Below, piece after piece: positions 45,904-54,767 of a stretch of DNA of 64,000 nucleotides. The number at the start of each line of letters is the position of its first letter. Within the stretch, counting starts at the first letter, position 1. The notes beneath the pieces are model-generated. The model ran no database searches and was not told where the DNA came from. It saw only the letters and a program-made list of their open reading frames with translations. The stretch is from Undibacterium pigrum (lineage in GTDB: Bacteria > Pseudomonadota > Gammaproteobacteria > Burkholderiales > Burkholderiaceae_D), in the NCBI RefSeq assembly GCF_003201815.1, contig NZ_QJKB01000003.1, forward strand, positions 496,001 to 560,000, read 5' to 3'. The translations under genes and the position numbers were made by a program.

Positions 45904-45948
45904 GCAGGGAATGTGACAAATAAAGTCACAGCTTTAGTTTTTCCCTGC
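45904..45948 (+). terminator. Nested hairpin after the second TonB receptor
   Basis: GCAGGGAA (45904-45911) pairs with TTCCCTGC (45941-45948), and an inner TGTGAC/GTCACA stem lies within. It begins 11 bp past the stop. There is a short T tract inside instead of after the stem, so strength is uncertain. The remainder up to 46171 is the promoter region of the two-component operon. Confidence 0.55.
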
Positions 45949-46171
45949 GTCTTCTCGCAAGCAAAGCCCGGTTTTGGGGTAAAGTGATGCCAGTGCTGTA
46001 CCTGCCTTCAGGCAGAGTCGGCAAGAATTTGACATAGATCAAGTAAATGTTTGCCTGATGGCGGCATCTTAAGCTGGCTGGTAGCGCATCTGTTTCTGTA
46101 GTGACAATGTCGCATGGGCAGCCTTTGATGCCGTTCAGGTCATTGCCATTACAACGAGACAAACCATCATC

Positions 46172-46891
46172 ATGCGTATTTTGCTAGCAGAAGACGATAG
46201 CGTCCTGGCTGACGGCCTCACCCGTTCGCTGCGGCAATCCGGTTATGCCACGGATTGCGTCAACGACGGCGAGGCAGCCGATACCGCCCTGACTACCCAG
46301 GACTTTGATTTACTGATACTCGACCTCGGCTTGCCCAAGCTCAGCGGCCCGGAAGTCTTGCGTCGCCTGCGCGCGCGCAATTCACGCCTGCCGGTGCTGA
46401 TACTGACGGCGGCAGATTCGGTAGAGCAAAGAGTCAAGGGGCTGGACCTGGGGGCGGATGATTACATGGCCAAACCCTTTGCCCTGTCTGAACTGGAGGC
46501 GCGTGTGCGTGCCCTGACGCGCCGTGGTGCCGGTGGCGGGCCTACTGTCATCAAGCACGGGCCGCTGACCTATGACCAGGTCGGGCGCATTGCCTATATC
46601 CATGAACAGATGCTGGATTTGTCGGCGCGTGAACTGGGCTTGCTGGAAGTGCTGCTGCAACGCACCGGGCGGCTGGTGTCCAAGGAACAATTGGTCGACC
46701 ACCTCTGCGAATGGGGTGAAGAAGTCAGCAATAATGCCATCGAAGTCTATGTACACCGCCTGCGCAAGAAAATAGAAATTGATGGGGTACGCATCGCCAC
46801 CGTGCGCGGCCTGGGTTATTGCCTGGAAAAATTCTTTGTTCCTGCGTCTCCGTCCGGCGCTGTCCCGACAGTAACAACTGAACAAAAATGA
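46172..46891 (+). CDS. OmpR-family response regulator (TctD/QseB-like)
   Basis: A 239-residue regulator: receiver domain with acidic pocket AEDD (7-9), phospho-acceptor Asp51 in LILDLGLPKLSG, Thr in LILTAADS, Lys in YMAKPF, then a winged-helix DNA-binding domain (LSARELGLLEVLLQRTGRLVSKEQLVDHLCEWGEEVSNNAIEVYVHRLRKKIEIDGVRIATVRGLGYCL). Its stop overlaps the kinase start (ATGA). Confidence 0.92.
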   Translation: MRILLAEDDSVLADGLTRSLRQSGYATDCVNDGEAADTALTTQDFDLLILDLGLPKLSGPEVLRRLRARNSRLPVLILTAADSVEQRVKGLDLGADDYMAKPFALSELEARVRALTRRGAGGGPTVIKHGPLTYDQVGRIAYIHEQMLDLSARELGLLEVLLQRTGRLVSKEQLVDHLCEWGEEVSNNAIEVYVHRLRKKIEIDGVRIATVRGLGYCLEKFFVPASPSGAVPTVTTEQK

Positions 46892-48432
46892 GTGTCCCGC
46901 CAGGCAGTGCCGACAGCGACGCAGTAGCGCCTGACAGCACGGCAGGCAAGCAGCCGGAAGAAAAAATCCAGCGTTCATTGTTTGGCGAAATCCTTGACTG
47001 GATGCTGGCCCCGCTGCTGTTGTTATGGCCCATGAGTATCGCCATCACTTATCTGGTGGCAAAGTCCATCGCCAACCAGCCCTTTGACCGGGCGCTGGAA
47101 GACAATGTGCTGGTGCTGTCACAGCAAGTCAAGGAAATTGACGGGCAGACCATTACCCAGCTCAGCAATCCGGCGCGCGATATTTTACGTGCCGATGATC
47201 TCGACAATATCTATTTCCAGATCAAGGGCCTCAAAGGCGAAGTGGTCGATGGTGACCGCGATTTGCCCGCCCCGGCAGAAGAAGACAAACCACCCGCAGG
47301 CAGCGTGCAATTCAGGAATGCTGTCTTGCGCGGCATAGACATACGCATAGCCTATAGTTATATCGACCTCAACAAGACGGGCAAGCGCGGTCCTGGTATA
47401 GACACACGCAAAGACCCCCACCTGGCACTGGTGCAAGTGGCAGAAACCCTGGAAAAACGCAGCCTGCTGGCCAATGAAATCATCAAGGGCGTGATACTGC
47501 CGCAATTCATCATCCTGCCGATTGCCCTGGCCCTGGTTTGGTTTGCACTGAGCCGTGGCTTGTCGCCGCTGGCAGAATTGCAGCAAAGGATAAGAGCGCG
47601 CAGGCCGGATGATCTCAGCCCCATAGACTCGCGCCATGTGCCGGAAGAAATCACGCCGCTGGTCAAATCACTCAATGAAATGCTGGAGCGGCTGGCGCAA
47701 ACCATCGCCATCCAGAAACGCTTTATTGCCGATGCCGCCCACCAGATGAAGACGCCGCTGGCGGGCATGCGCATGCAATCTGAGCTGGCCCTGCGCCAGA
47801 CTGACCAGCATGAGATACATCAATCCCTGACACAGCTGGCCACCAGCTCCGAGGCTGCCACCCGACTGGTGAATCAGTTACTGACACTGGCGCGCGCAGA
47901 AAACCTGGCCCCCACCAACCAGCCACGCGAGCAAATCGATCTCAATATCCTGGCACGCAACGTCGTCCAGGACTGGATACAGGCTTCGTTTGCAAAAAAG
48001 ATAGACCTGGGTTTTGAGCAGGACAGAAATGCGGTACTCATCTTTGGTAGCCCGCTGATGCTGCGTGAAATGCTCAGTAACCTCATCGACAATGCCTTGC
48101 GCTACACCCCGCAAGAACATAGCGTGACCGTGCGTGTACGCATAGACCATGATGAGGCACTGGCGATACTGGAAGTTGAAGATAACGGCCCCGGCATACC
48201 GCAGACTGAAAGAGAACGCGTGTTTGAACGCTTTTACCGCATCCTGGGCAGCAATGTGCAAGGCAGTGGCCTGGGCCTGGCTATCGTACGCGAAATCGCC
48301 AGCCAGCATGATGCGCGCATACAGATACTGGATAATCCGCAGCCACAAGACCCTGCTTATCCCGGCTGCCTGTTCCGTATTTCTTTCCAGCTGAATCCCT
48401 ATGATGAAGTAGCCATGGAAGGCTTGTCATGA
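46888..48432 (+). CDS. Sensor histidine kinase (TctE-like)
   Basis: A 514-residue kinase. Membrane helices at about 41-60 and 203-222 enclose a periplasmic sensor of about 140 residues; HAMP-like linker; H-box FIADAAHQMKTPLAGMRMQSEL with His285; N-box EMLSNLIDNALRYTP; G-box EDNGPGIPQTERERVFERFYRI and GSGLGLAIV. It overlaps both neighbours by four bases, so its signal most likely concerns the solute moved by the symporter downstream. Confidence 0.92.
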   Translation: MSVPPGSADSDAVAPDSTAGKQPEEKIQRSLFGEILDWMLAPLLLLWPMSIAITYLVAKSIANQPFDRALEDNVLVLSQQVKEIDGQTITQLSNPARDILRADDLDNIYFQIKGLKGEVVDGDRDLPAPAEEDKPPAGSVQFRNAVLRGIDIRIAYSYIDLNKTGKRGPGIDTRKDPHLALVQVAETLEKRSLLANEIIKGVILPQFIILPIALALVWFALSRGLSPLAELQQRIRARRPDDLSPIDSRHVPEEITPLVKSLNEMLERLAQTIAIQKRFIADAAHQMKTPLAGMRMQSELALRQTDQHEIHQSLTQLATSSEAATRLVNQLLTLARAENLAPTNQPREQIDLNILARNVVQDWIQASFAKKIDLGFEQDRNAVLIFGSPLMLREMLSNLIDNALRYTPQEHSVTVRVRIDHDEALAILEVEDNGPGIPQTERERVFERFYRILGSNVQGSGLGLAIVREIASQHDARIQILDNPQPQDPAYPGCLFRISFQLNPYDEVAMEGLS

Positions 48433-48695
48433 GCAATAAAGCAGACAATACGGCTGGCGTCAGCAAGCACTACTGGCGTCATACCAGAAGGCTGACCACG
48501 GCCTTGCTGGCGTGCTGGGGCGCATTATGCTTTGGCGTATTATTTTTTGCGCGTGAATTATCGGCACTGACTTTCTTTGGCTGGCCTTTTTCCTTTTACA
48601 TGGCAGCACAGGGCTTGACGCTGAGTTTTGTCATGATACTGGCTATCTATTCCCTGGCTATGCACTGGATAGGCCGCAAGCAAACAGGACATTGA
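48429..48695 (+). CDS. DUF4212 small subunit of a sodium/solute symporter
   Basis: An 88-residue protein with two membrane helices (about 21-45 and 55-80) and the family pattern KHYWRHTRRLTTALLACWGALCFGVLFFARELSALTFFGWPFSFYMAAQG. DUF4212 proteins are always next to an SSS-family transporter and appear to be its small subunit. Four bases of overlap with the kinase gene, five bases to the symporter. Confidence 0.9.
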   Translation: MSNKADNTAGVSKHYWRHTRRLTTALLACWGALCFGVLFFARELSALTFFGWPFSFYMAAQGLTLSFVMILAIYSLAMHWIGRKQTGH

Positions 48696-48699
48696 TCAC

Positions 48700-50736
48700 A
48701 TGCCACAAAAACGCTTCACCCAGAAACTGACGCTGTACTATTTGTGGTACACCCTGCTGTTTTTTATTTTCCTGATCAGCCTTGCGATACTGGAAAAAGA
48801 AGGCGTGCCGCGTGCCTGGATAGGTTATCTCTTCATGTTCGCCACCATCGTGCTGTATGCAGGCATAGGCGTGGTCAGCCGCACATCCGACATCAGTGAA
48901 TATTATGTCGCCGGGCGACGTGTGCCTGCCGTCTTCAATGGCATGGCCACCGCTGCCGACTGGATGTCCGCCGCCAGCTTTTTAAGCCTGGCTGGTGGCC
49001 TGTATCTGCAGGGGTTTGATGGCCTGGCCTACATCATAGGATGGACTGGCGGCTTTTGCCTGGTGGCGATGCTGATAGCGCCCTATCTGCGCAAGTTTGG
49101 GCAATACACCATTCCTGATTTTCTTGGTGCGCGCTTTGCTGGCACACCTGAAAATAATATGGTCAGGATCATCGCCGTGTTTGCTACCGTCTTCATCTCC
49201 TTCATTTACGTGGTGGCACAAATCTATGGTGTGGGCCTGATCACTTCGCGCTTTACCGGCGTGGATTTTTCGGTTGGTATTTTCCTGGGCCTGGCCAGCA
49301 TCCTGGTGTGTTCTTTCCTTGGCGGCATGCGCGCCGTTACCTGGACCCAGGTGGCGCAATACATCATCATCATCATCGCGTTTTTGATACCTGTGGCCTG
49401 GCTGTCGGTCAAGCATACCAATAACCCGGTTGCCCCATTGTCATATGGTGCCGTGCTGCCTGAACTGGTCAACAAGGAAAAGAGCTTCCAGGCAGACCCA
49501 AGGGAACAGGAAGTGCGCGCCATCTACCGCCAGCGCGCTGATGAGCTACAAAAGAAAATACAGCAACTGCCGCTTTCATGGGAAGAAGGCCGGCTGGAAT
49601 TGCAGCACAAGCTTGATGAATTAAAGTCTGGCAATGCCTCGCTGCTGGAAATCAAGGCTGCCGGACGGGTGCTGGCCAACTATCCCAAGTCACCCCAGGA
49701 AGCGCAAAACCGCTGGGGTGATATCCGCAATAATTATCTGAACAAGGCGCAACCCGGCTTTTCCAAATACACGCCTTATGCCGCAAAAGACAAGAATGAG
49801 TCCGACAACAAGCGCAATAACTTCATGGCGCTGGTGCTATGCCTGATGATGGGCACAGCCGCCCTGCCCCATGTGCTGGTGCGCTACTACACCACACCCA
49901 CCGTCAAGGAAAGCCGCGACTCGGTATTCTGGTCGCTGTTCTTTATCATGCTGTTGTACATCACCATCCCGGCGCTGGCCATCCTGGTCAAATACGATAT
50001 CTACAATTCCCTGGTGGGCACTGAATTTGCAAAACTGCCCGCCTGGGTCACTTACTGGGCCAATATAGACCGCATCAACCCGCTGGTGAACATTACCGAC
50101 ATCAACCATGACGGCATAGTACAACTGGCCGAGATCGTGCTTGATGGCGACATCGTCGTGCTGGCCACGCCAGAGATTGCCGGGCTGCCCTATGTTGTAT
50201 CTGCCCTGGTCGCCGCCGGTGGCCTGGCCGCCGCCCTGTCCACCGCAGATGGCTTGCTGCTGACCATATCGAACTCACTGTCGCACGACATCTATTACAA
50301 AATCATAGACCCGCAAGCATCTACCCAAAAGCGCGTGACCATTTCCAAACTGCTCTTGCTGGTGGTGGCCCTCGTTGCCGCCTATGTGGCCTCGCTCAAA
50401 CCTGCAGATATCCTGTCACTGGTGGGCGCGGCCTTTTCGGTCGCAGCATCTGCCCTGTTCCCTGCGCTGGTGCTGGGCATATTCTGGAAACGCGCCAACC
50501 GCCAGGGTGCCATCTGCGGCATGATCGCAGGCTTTATCATGTGCGTGTTCTACATGCTCTACACCCACCCCCTGTTCGGTGGCAATCCCGCCAACCAGTG
50601 GTTCAACATCGCCCCTATATCCGCAGGCGTGTTTGGCGTACCGGCAGGTTTCATCACCATGCTAATAGTCAGTTTTTTTACCCCAAAACCGGATCAAAAA
50701 ACGCTGGAGCTGGTGGATTTTATACGGCAACCCTAA
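48700..50736 (+). CDS. Sodium:solute symporter, VC_2705/ActP-like
   Basis: A 678-residue SSS-family transporter with about 13 helices. Landmarks: ISEYYVAGRRVPAVFNGMATAADWMSAASFLSLAGGLYLQGFDGLAYIIGWTGG near the start, LRKFGQYTIPDFLGARF, a large soluble insert (about 245-360, EKSFQADPREQEVRAIYRQRADELQKKIQQL) between helices, and LAAALSTADGLLLTISNSLSHDIYYKII. The insert length fits the VC_2705 subfamily. Acetate or another short carboxylate is the likely substrate. Confidence 0.9.
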   Translation: MPQKRFTQKLTLYYLWYTLLFFIFLISLAILEKEGVPRAWIGYLFMFATIVLYAGIGVVSRTSDISEYYVAGRRVPAVFNGMATAADWMSAASFLSLAGGLYLQGFDGLAYIIGWTGGFCLVAMLIAPYLRKFGQYTIPDFLGARFAGTPENNMVRIIAVFATVFISFIYVVAQIYGVGLITSRFTGVDFSVGIFLGLASILVCSFLGGMRAVTWTQVAQYIIIIIAFLIPVAWLSVKHTNNPVAPLSYGAVLPELVNKEKSFQADPREQEVRAIYRQRADELQKKIQQLPLSWEEGRLELQHKLDELKSGNASLLEIKAAGRVLANYPKSPQEAQNRWGDIRNNYLNKAQPGFSKYTPYAAKDKNESDNKRNNFMALVLCLMMGTAALPHVLVRYYTTPTVKESRDSVFWSLFFIMLLYITIPALAILVKYDIYNSLVGTEFAKLPAWVTYWANIDRINPLVNITDINHDGIVQLAEIVLDGDIVVLATPEIAGLPYVVSALVAAGGLAAALSTADGLLLTISNSLSHDIYYKIIDPQASTQKRVTISKLLLLVVALVAAYVASLKPADILSLVGAAFSVAASALFPALVLGIFWKRANRQGAICGMIAGFIMCVFYMLYTHPLFGGNPANQWFNIAPISAGVFGVPAGFITMLIVSFFTPKPDQKTLELVDFIRQP

Positions 50737-50762
50737 AGAGTTATTGTAAGATCAAGCGCGAT

Positions 50763-51353
50763 TCAATCCAGCATTTGCAAGCTGCTGACCATGATGACAG
50801 GATCGCGGTCATCGACATTCGTGTAGGCATATGCATAGACATGGACGATGGCTTTTTTCTCGTAGGCGTATCGGGCGACTTTTTTGTAAAAGCCGTCCCA
50901 TAAGCTTTTTTGAGCATGCACGCGATAAAAAGTCACAGGCGTTTTCTGCCATAGCGGGATTTTCTTTTCTTCATGCTCATCGGGGGCGAATATCAGAGTA
51001 TTGCCAAACTCTTCTGATACTTCGGTGTGTATCTTACCCTTGATAGTTACCCGACCAGAGAACAGATAAGTATGCTCAGGAACGTCACCAGGCTTGCTAC
51101 AAAAATTGCTCAGCCTGAATGGCTTACCCAAAGTAAAAGATGCACTATCTTCCGGCGTGGGACAGCGACACAGGCTCTGGTCTTCTGCAGCGATCAATGG
51201 GGCAGTTTTTGTCCCTGTATTGTCACGCGTTTTAAATGCCAGCTCGGACGTAAATACTGCAGGTATTACGCAAGATGAGGCAGCCTGACTATTTACCGCA
51301 AAGAGTGAAAAACCCAATAAAACTGAGAAATATTTAAGATTCATGGGAGACAT
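50763..51353 (-). CDS. Exported hypothetical protein
   Basis: 196 residues; a signal peptide (MNLKYFSVLLGFSLFAVNSQAA) starts at the internal Met (51344), while the frame opens at 51353, and neither has a clear ribosome site. Mature part: SSCVIPAVFTSELAFKTRDNTGTKTAPLIAAEDQSLCRCPTPED and later FSGRVTIKGKIHTEVSEEFGNTLIF, beta-rich with four Cys. No family recognised. Convergent with the symporter gene. Confidence 0.6.
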   Translation of the reverse strand: MSPMNLKYFSVLLGFSLFAVNSQAASSCVIPAVFTSELAFKTRDNTGTKTAPLIAAEDQSLCRCPTPEDSASFTLGKPFRLSNFCSKPGDVPEHTYLFSGRVTIKGKIHTEVSEEFGNTLIFAPDEHEEKKIPLWQKTPVTFYRVHAQKSLWDGFYKKVARYAYEKKAIVHVYAYAYTNVDDRDPVIMVSSLQMLD

Positions 51354-51474
51354 TACTGGTTATGTGTGCAGAGTCATTTTCAACAAAATTGTTGTGGTCC
51401 CGGTCCTGATAAAATTCTGAGCCTAACCAGGTTATTGCAATGCAGCCAGGCTAACTCTCCTTCAGTTGCTTGCC

Positions 51475-51885
51475 CTATTTGCCGCGACCTGGCTCATATC
51501 CGTCGTATCGCGGCAAATCCGCATCCAGATCATCCCAGCTTGCTCTTGACGAGACAAAGTTATGCGAAACTGGCCTTTCTGTGATCTCTGTATCCAGGAT
51601 ACCCAATCTCAGGCGTAACCTGTCCGGTGCCTGTTCATTGCTGCTGAAAATGGGAGACGCGCATACTTTGCAAAAATGCCGCTTTTTACCTGGAGCAGTT
51701 TCGTAATGATGAATGGATTCTTGCCCGGTTTTTATCAGCATGTCTTTGCTATTCACAAATCCATTCGTCGCGTATGCAGTGCCGCTACTCTTTCTGCACT
51801 TTGAGCAGTGACAATGAATGATCGCGTCTATCGTGCCAAGCACTTTCAATGTTACTGCGCCACAAAGGCAACTGCCCTGGTACAT
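51475..51885 (-). CDS. GFA-family (Mss4-like) zinc protein
   Basis: A 136-residue protein of the glutathione-dependent formaldehyde-activating (GFA) family. The zinc-binding Cys sets are all present: GSCLCGAVTL, HCHCSKCRKSSGTAYATN, and KRHFCKVCASPIFSS. Most members are uncharacterised; a role in formaldehyde or thiol metabolism is a family-level suggestion only. Confidence 0.88.
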   Translation of the reverse strand: MYQGSCLCGAVTLKVLGTIDAIIHCHCSKCRKSSGTAYATNGFVNSKDMLIKTGQESIHHYETAPGKKRHFCKVCASPIFSSNEQAPDRLRLRLGILDTEITERPVSHNFVSSRASWDDLDADLPRYDGYEPGRGK

Positions 51886-51963
51886 ATATTTCCTTCTTTA
51901 TTGCTGAAGATTTATTGATGAAACAGCCTGATATTTAAACCGGTGCTGATTTTACTCTTGCTT

Positions 51964-52230
51964 TCAGGAGAATCGATCGTCAAATGCACTGTCAGGTTCC
52001 GACACCTGGTCCTCAGAATTGACCACCTTGACCGGAACGACTTTGGTTATGACAGGCGATCCTTCCATCAGGGTAGGCAATATCTTAGACATGACCCAGC
52101 CATGCGTCCGCAAATAAGTCTTGCCGTGAACGTTCATGCACCAAGGCAGAGCCTGATCACCCGTAGGTGTAAAAAAGCGAACCAGCTTGCCGCCGCGATA
52201 CTGTTCAATGATGCAGTCGGTATTTTTCAT
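51964..52230 (-). CDS. Hypothetical protein, 88 residues
   Basis: MKNTDCIIEQYRGGKLVRFF ... MNVHGKTYLRTHGWVMSKILPTLMEGSPVITKVVPVKVV, then an acidic tail. A compact beta-type domain with no export signal. Not recognised. It is followed on the minus strand by a short spacer and the GFA gene. Confidence 0.5.
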   Translation of the reverse strand: MKNTDCIIEQYRGGKLVRFFTPTGDQALPWCMNVHGKTYLRTHGWVMSKILPTLMEGSPVITKVVPVKVVNSEDQVSEPDSAFDDRFS

Positions 52231-52253
52231 TTAGCTTCTGTATATGGGCCATG

Positions 52254-52446
52254 TCAGGACTCGACCACGGAAGCTTTATTGCTGCGGCCGTGGCGCTGCA
52301 CAAGAAAATACACTAAAACGGCTATCAGTACGAAGGCAATTTGAGTAACCGCTGTCACCAAACCGTGAGTTCTACGCTCAAGAAACGCTTCAACAGGCCA
52401 GAGCAATAACAGGGAGAAAAATGCCGAAACTTCGCTGAGAGATCTG
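52254..52446 (-). other. Possible small two-helix membrane ORF without a standard start
   Basis: A stop-free minus-strand frame ending at 52254 encodes two hydrophobic stretches (VSAFFSLLLLWPVEAFLERRTHGLVTAVTQIAFVLIAVLVYFLV) and a basic tail. It starts right after the stop of the small membrane gene at 52450 and lacks an ATG/GTG near the front; TTG or CTG could serve. It may be a real coupled gene or a frame-damaged remnant. Confidence 0.3.
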
Positions 52447-52449
52447 GTT

Positions 52450-52647
52450 TCAGTTCAGGAAGCGCCTTTTTCGCCAGAGCCATTTGGTGCAACGCATCGC
52501 AAGGATGGCTATCGCAATAATGATGAAGGACGCGATAGTATCCCGTATTGGCGATGTGCCATAGCCGAGCATAATGATTGGCATGGCAAAGAAAAAGACC
52601 ATAAGGAAAGCCGAGATCAGGGACAAAGTGCGCACGACAAAAGTCAT
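52450..52647 (-). CDS. Small two-helix membrane protein
   Basis: 65 residues from ATG 52647 (MTFVVRTLSLISAFLMVFFFAMPIIMLGYGTSP, then DTIASFIIIAIAILAMRCTKWLWRKRRFLN). The longer frame to 52812 has a Cys-rich, unlikely N-terminus and is not used. Two membrane helices with a positively charged C-terminus. No family recognised. Confidence 0.45.
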   Translation of the reverse strand: MTFVVRTLSLISAFLMVFFFAMPIIMLGYGTSPIRDTIASFIIIAIAILAMRCTKWLWRKRRFLN

Positions 52648-52834
52648 GGAAGGGTCTAAATTGCTATCGAAAGACAGGCTTGCAGCATACCATCTCTGCC
52701 TGCTTCGACAATAATCCGGGAACCAGTCTTTGTGTTTGCAAAAGCATGATATTTGTACCAAAATGAGATTATGCGTACACTTTTTGGGGCCGCACTGCCA
52801 AGGATGGCACACTACTTATCAGAGGTTTTAAAGC

Positions 52835-53068
52835 ATGCACAAGACATTACAACAAAGGTTCACGGCACGGATGCAGCAAGTGCAGGCAGGTTCAGTGACA
52901 GGGCCGGGCGAGCTGGTCACACCAGCACAGCCAGACGCCGGGAAACTGGCGGCAATATTGGCGAAGCTTACTCCAGAGCAGTTCCAGAATTTTCTGGCGA
53001 TGTCAGACGATGAGCAGAAAGCATTCGTGGTATCCCAGAAAGAACAGCAAGCGACGCCCAAAAAGTAA
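52835..53068 (+). CDS. Hypothetical small protein, 77 residues
   Basis: MHKTLQQRFTARMQQVQAGS, a Pro/Gly linker (TGPGELVTPAQPDAG), then a helical domain LAAILAKLTPEQFQNFLAMSDDEQKAFVV and a Lys-rich end. Codon use resembles the resident genes. Cytoplasmic; function unknown. Confidence 0.5.
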   Translation: MHKTLQQRFTARMQQVQAGSVTGPGELVTPAQPDAGKLAAILAKLTPEQFQNFLAMSDDEQKAFVVSQKEQQATPKK

Positions 53069-53176
53069 TACATCGGTCGGCAGCGACGCTGCACAAAGTA
53101 CCGGTACAACGGATGCACTGGCATCCCTCTTCTTACTCCTGCTGCAAAAGATCAACTGGCCTAGGGCCACGCATAT

Positions 53177-53345
53177 GGGGTCAGTCTCAAAAGACGACAA
53201 TTCTAAAATAAGAGACTATTGCAAAATTAATCTGGCGTTGTTGCGCCTCCTTGTCGTACTAAAGTACCGCCAGCGTCGGCGACGCATTGCCATCTTAACT
53301 TTGCAACAGTCTCTAAGAAATGTATTAATGTAAGACCTGACTCAA
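53177..53345. repeat. GGGGTCAG-type palindromic repeat, copy A (interrupted)
   Basis: GGGGTCAG at 53177 and the left half (GACGACAATTCTAAAAT) continue, after the inserted element, with GAAATGTATTAATGTAAGACCTGAC to about 53345. Removing the insert restores the same sequence as copies C (57366) and D (58227). The rest of 53069-53547 shows no gene. Confidence 0.75.
53212..53313. mobile_element. 102-bp MITE-like element inserted in repeat copy A
   Basis: The ends GAGACTATTGCAAAATT and AACTTTGCAACAGTCTC are near-perfect inverted repeats (two mismatches). TAA occurs on both sides (53209-53211 and 53314-53316) as a 3-bp target duplication of TNA type. There is no coding capacity. The uninterrupted sister repeats define the insertion point exactly. 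Confidence 0.75.
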
Positions 53346-53547
53346 GCTTTGCCGCATCTTTCATTATACGGCAGCCGTGAGGGTTTTTCAGGATGCTTGC
53401 AGGCAGTAAAATACCGCCATGTCCAGGAGGTGCATAAAGCACTTGGCTACTGCTGCACTTCCCCATTTTTACTGATACCTGTCTTACTGGCTTTAAGGTA
53501 AATTACCATGCGCTCATCCAATTTTGAAACCAGGCTTAGCTCCCCCC

Positions 53548-53916
53548 ATGCCAGCGTTCTTGTTATTTTTCTTGATGTGCTGTATACCCAGCCTTGTTAC
53601 GGCGGATGACTGGAGAGGACTTCTGGGGCTTCTTATCGTACTGTTCTCCCTCCCGGTGACAGCCATCAGCATGGTGGTGAGTCTGGTGCTTATCAGCAAG
53701 TGCAAGTTCAGAACATCTGGTTTTTTCTCAAAGTATGCTGCCAGTTTTATTGCTGTTACAGCCGTACTCGTCATGTTCAGCTATATGTGGAATTATAAAA
53801 AATCACTGCTTTATCCGCTACAGGAAGAATCGATACTGCTGGTCATCATTCTGCTACCGGGATTCATACAATATGTGCGGCGGCACCGACATGATCAAGA
53901 AATTCCGCAAGACTGA
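53548..53916 (+). CDS. Hypothetical membrane protein
   Basis: 122 residues from ATG 53548 (a TTG at 53524 extends the frame by eight codons). An N-terminal signal-like helix (AFLLFFLMCCIPSLVTA), then helices at about 25-50, 65-80 and 95-110, and a His/Arg-rich C-terminus. An ATG with a better ribosome site at 53510 is in a different frame and stops early, so a frameshift near the start cannot be excluded. No family recognised. Confidence 0.5.
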   Translation: MPAFLLFFLMCCIPSLVTADDWRGLLGLLIVLFSLPVTAISMVVSLVLISKCKFRTSGFFSKYAASFIAVTAVLVMFSYMWNYKKSLLYPLQEESILLVIILLPGFIQYVRRHRHDQEIPQD

Positions 53917-53950
53917 AGTCCATTTGTAATAACTGACAGGGAGAAAAACC

Positions 53951-54388
53951 ATGACAAAACTTTCGTCCAACGCTCAACTTGTTTCGACCATCTTCGATGA
54001 AGTCGCCAAAGGGAATGGTGTCCCTTTCTGGGAGGCCTGTCATGAGGATCTCGTCTGGAGAACCATAGGGGATAGCTCATGGAGTGGCGAATTCGTCGGC
54101 AAACGTGTCATCATTGATGAAATCTTCCGCCCCCTTGGTCGAGTTCTCATTGAACGTGCCACGATTCCCAGTCAACTGATAGATGGTGGCGACATCATCG
54201 TATTGCAGGCCAAAGGCAAAAACCTCACCACTGACGGCCAGCGATATGACAACGATTATGTCTTCGTGATCCATTTCAGAGATGGCAAGATCGCCCGATA
54301 CGAAGAATATTGCGACACTGAGTTAATCACTCGAATTTTGCCTGACCGCATCGCTGCCAAGGTCATGCTCAAGTCCAGGCCCACTTAA
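53951..54388 (+). CDS. SnoaL/NTF2-like protein
   Basis: A 145-residue alpha+beta protein: LVSTIFDEVAKGNGVPFWEACHEDLVWRTIGDSSWSGEFVGKRVIIDEIFRPLG, then GGDIIVLQAKGKNLTTDGQRYDNDYVFVIHFRDGKIARYEEYCDTELI. This is the typical nuclear transport factor 2-like (SnoaL) cone with the DNDYVFVIHFRDGKI strand pair. Members bind or isomerise small molecules; the ligand is unknown. A GGGAG site precedes the ATG. Confidence 0.82.
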   Translation: MTKLSSNAQLVSTIFDEVAKGNGVPFWEACHEDLVWRTIGDSSWSGEFVGKRVIIDEIFRPLGRVLIERATIPSQLIDGGDIIVLQAKGKNLTTDGQRYDNDYVFVIHFRDGKIARYEEYCDTELITRILPDRIAAKVMLKSRPT

Positions 54389-54685
54389 GCCGGACATCAA
54401 AGATTGCCTGCGCCAGCAGCGTAGTGGCACAACACGGGTTCGCAAATATCGGGCAGGTCATACATTCACTGATCATCACAGAGTGACGGCGCTATAGTTT
54501 GTCATGTTTCGCTTCTTCATGGAATTCGCCATCCGATAATTTCCAGATATAGCTCTCAGTCCCAGCTTCATGATCTGCATGGAATATTCCTGTCAGATAT
54601 CCCCGCTTCATTCACAGATTTGTATTTACAATCAGGGCACTTTAGCATTAATGCTGTAAGTGTTTGATGCGCCAAGAATATGTGC

Positions 54686-54727
54686 AGCATCAGTTTAAAA
54701 ATCAGCGTAGTTTTTTAAACTGATGCT
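54686..54727. terminator. Bidirectional hairpin terminator between convergent genes
   Basis: A perfect 16-bp stem (54686-54701 with 54712-54727, GCATCAGTTTAAAAA type) has an A/T-rich upper part. It separates the SnoaL-like gene from the minus-strand gene ending at 54768. The rest of 54389-54767 shows no gene; TGACCTCA...TGACCCCA near 54727-54755 may be a decayed half of the GGGGTCAG repeat. Confidence 0.6.
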
Positions 54728-54767
54728 GACCTCATTTGTTCATTTTTTTGACCCCATTTTTTTGAAT

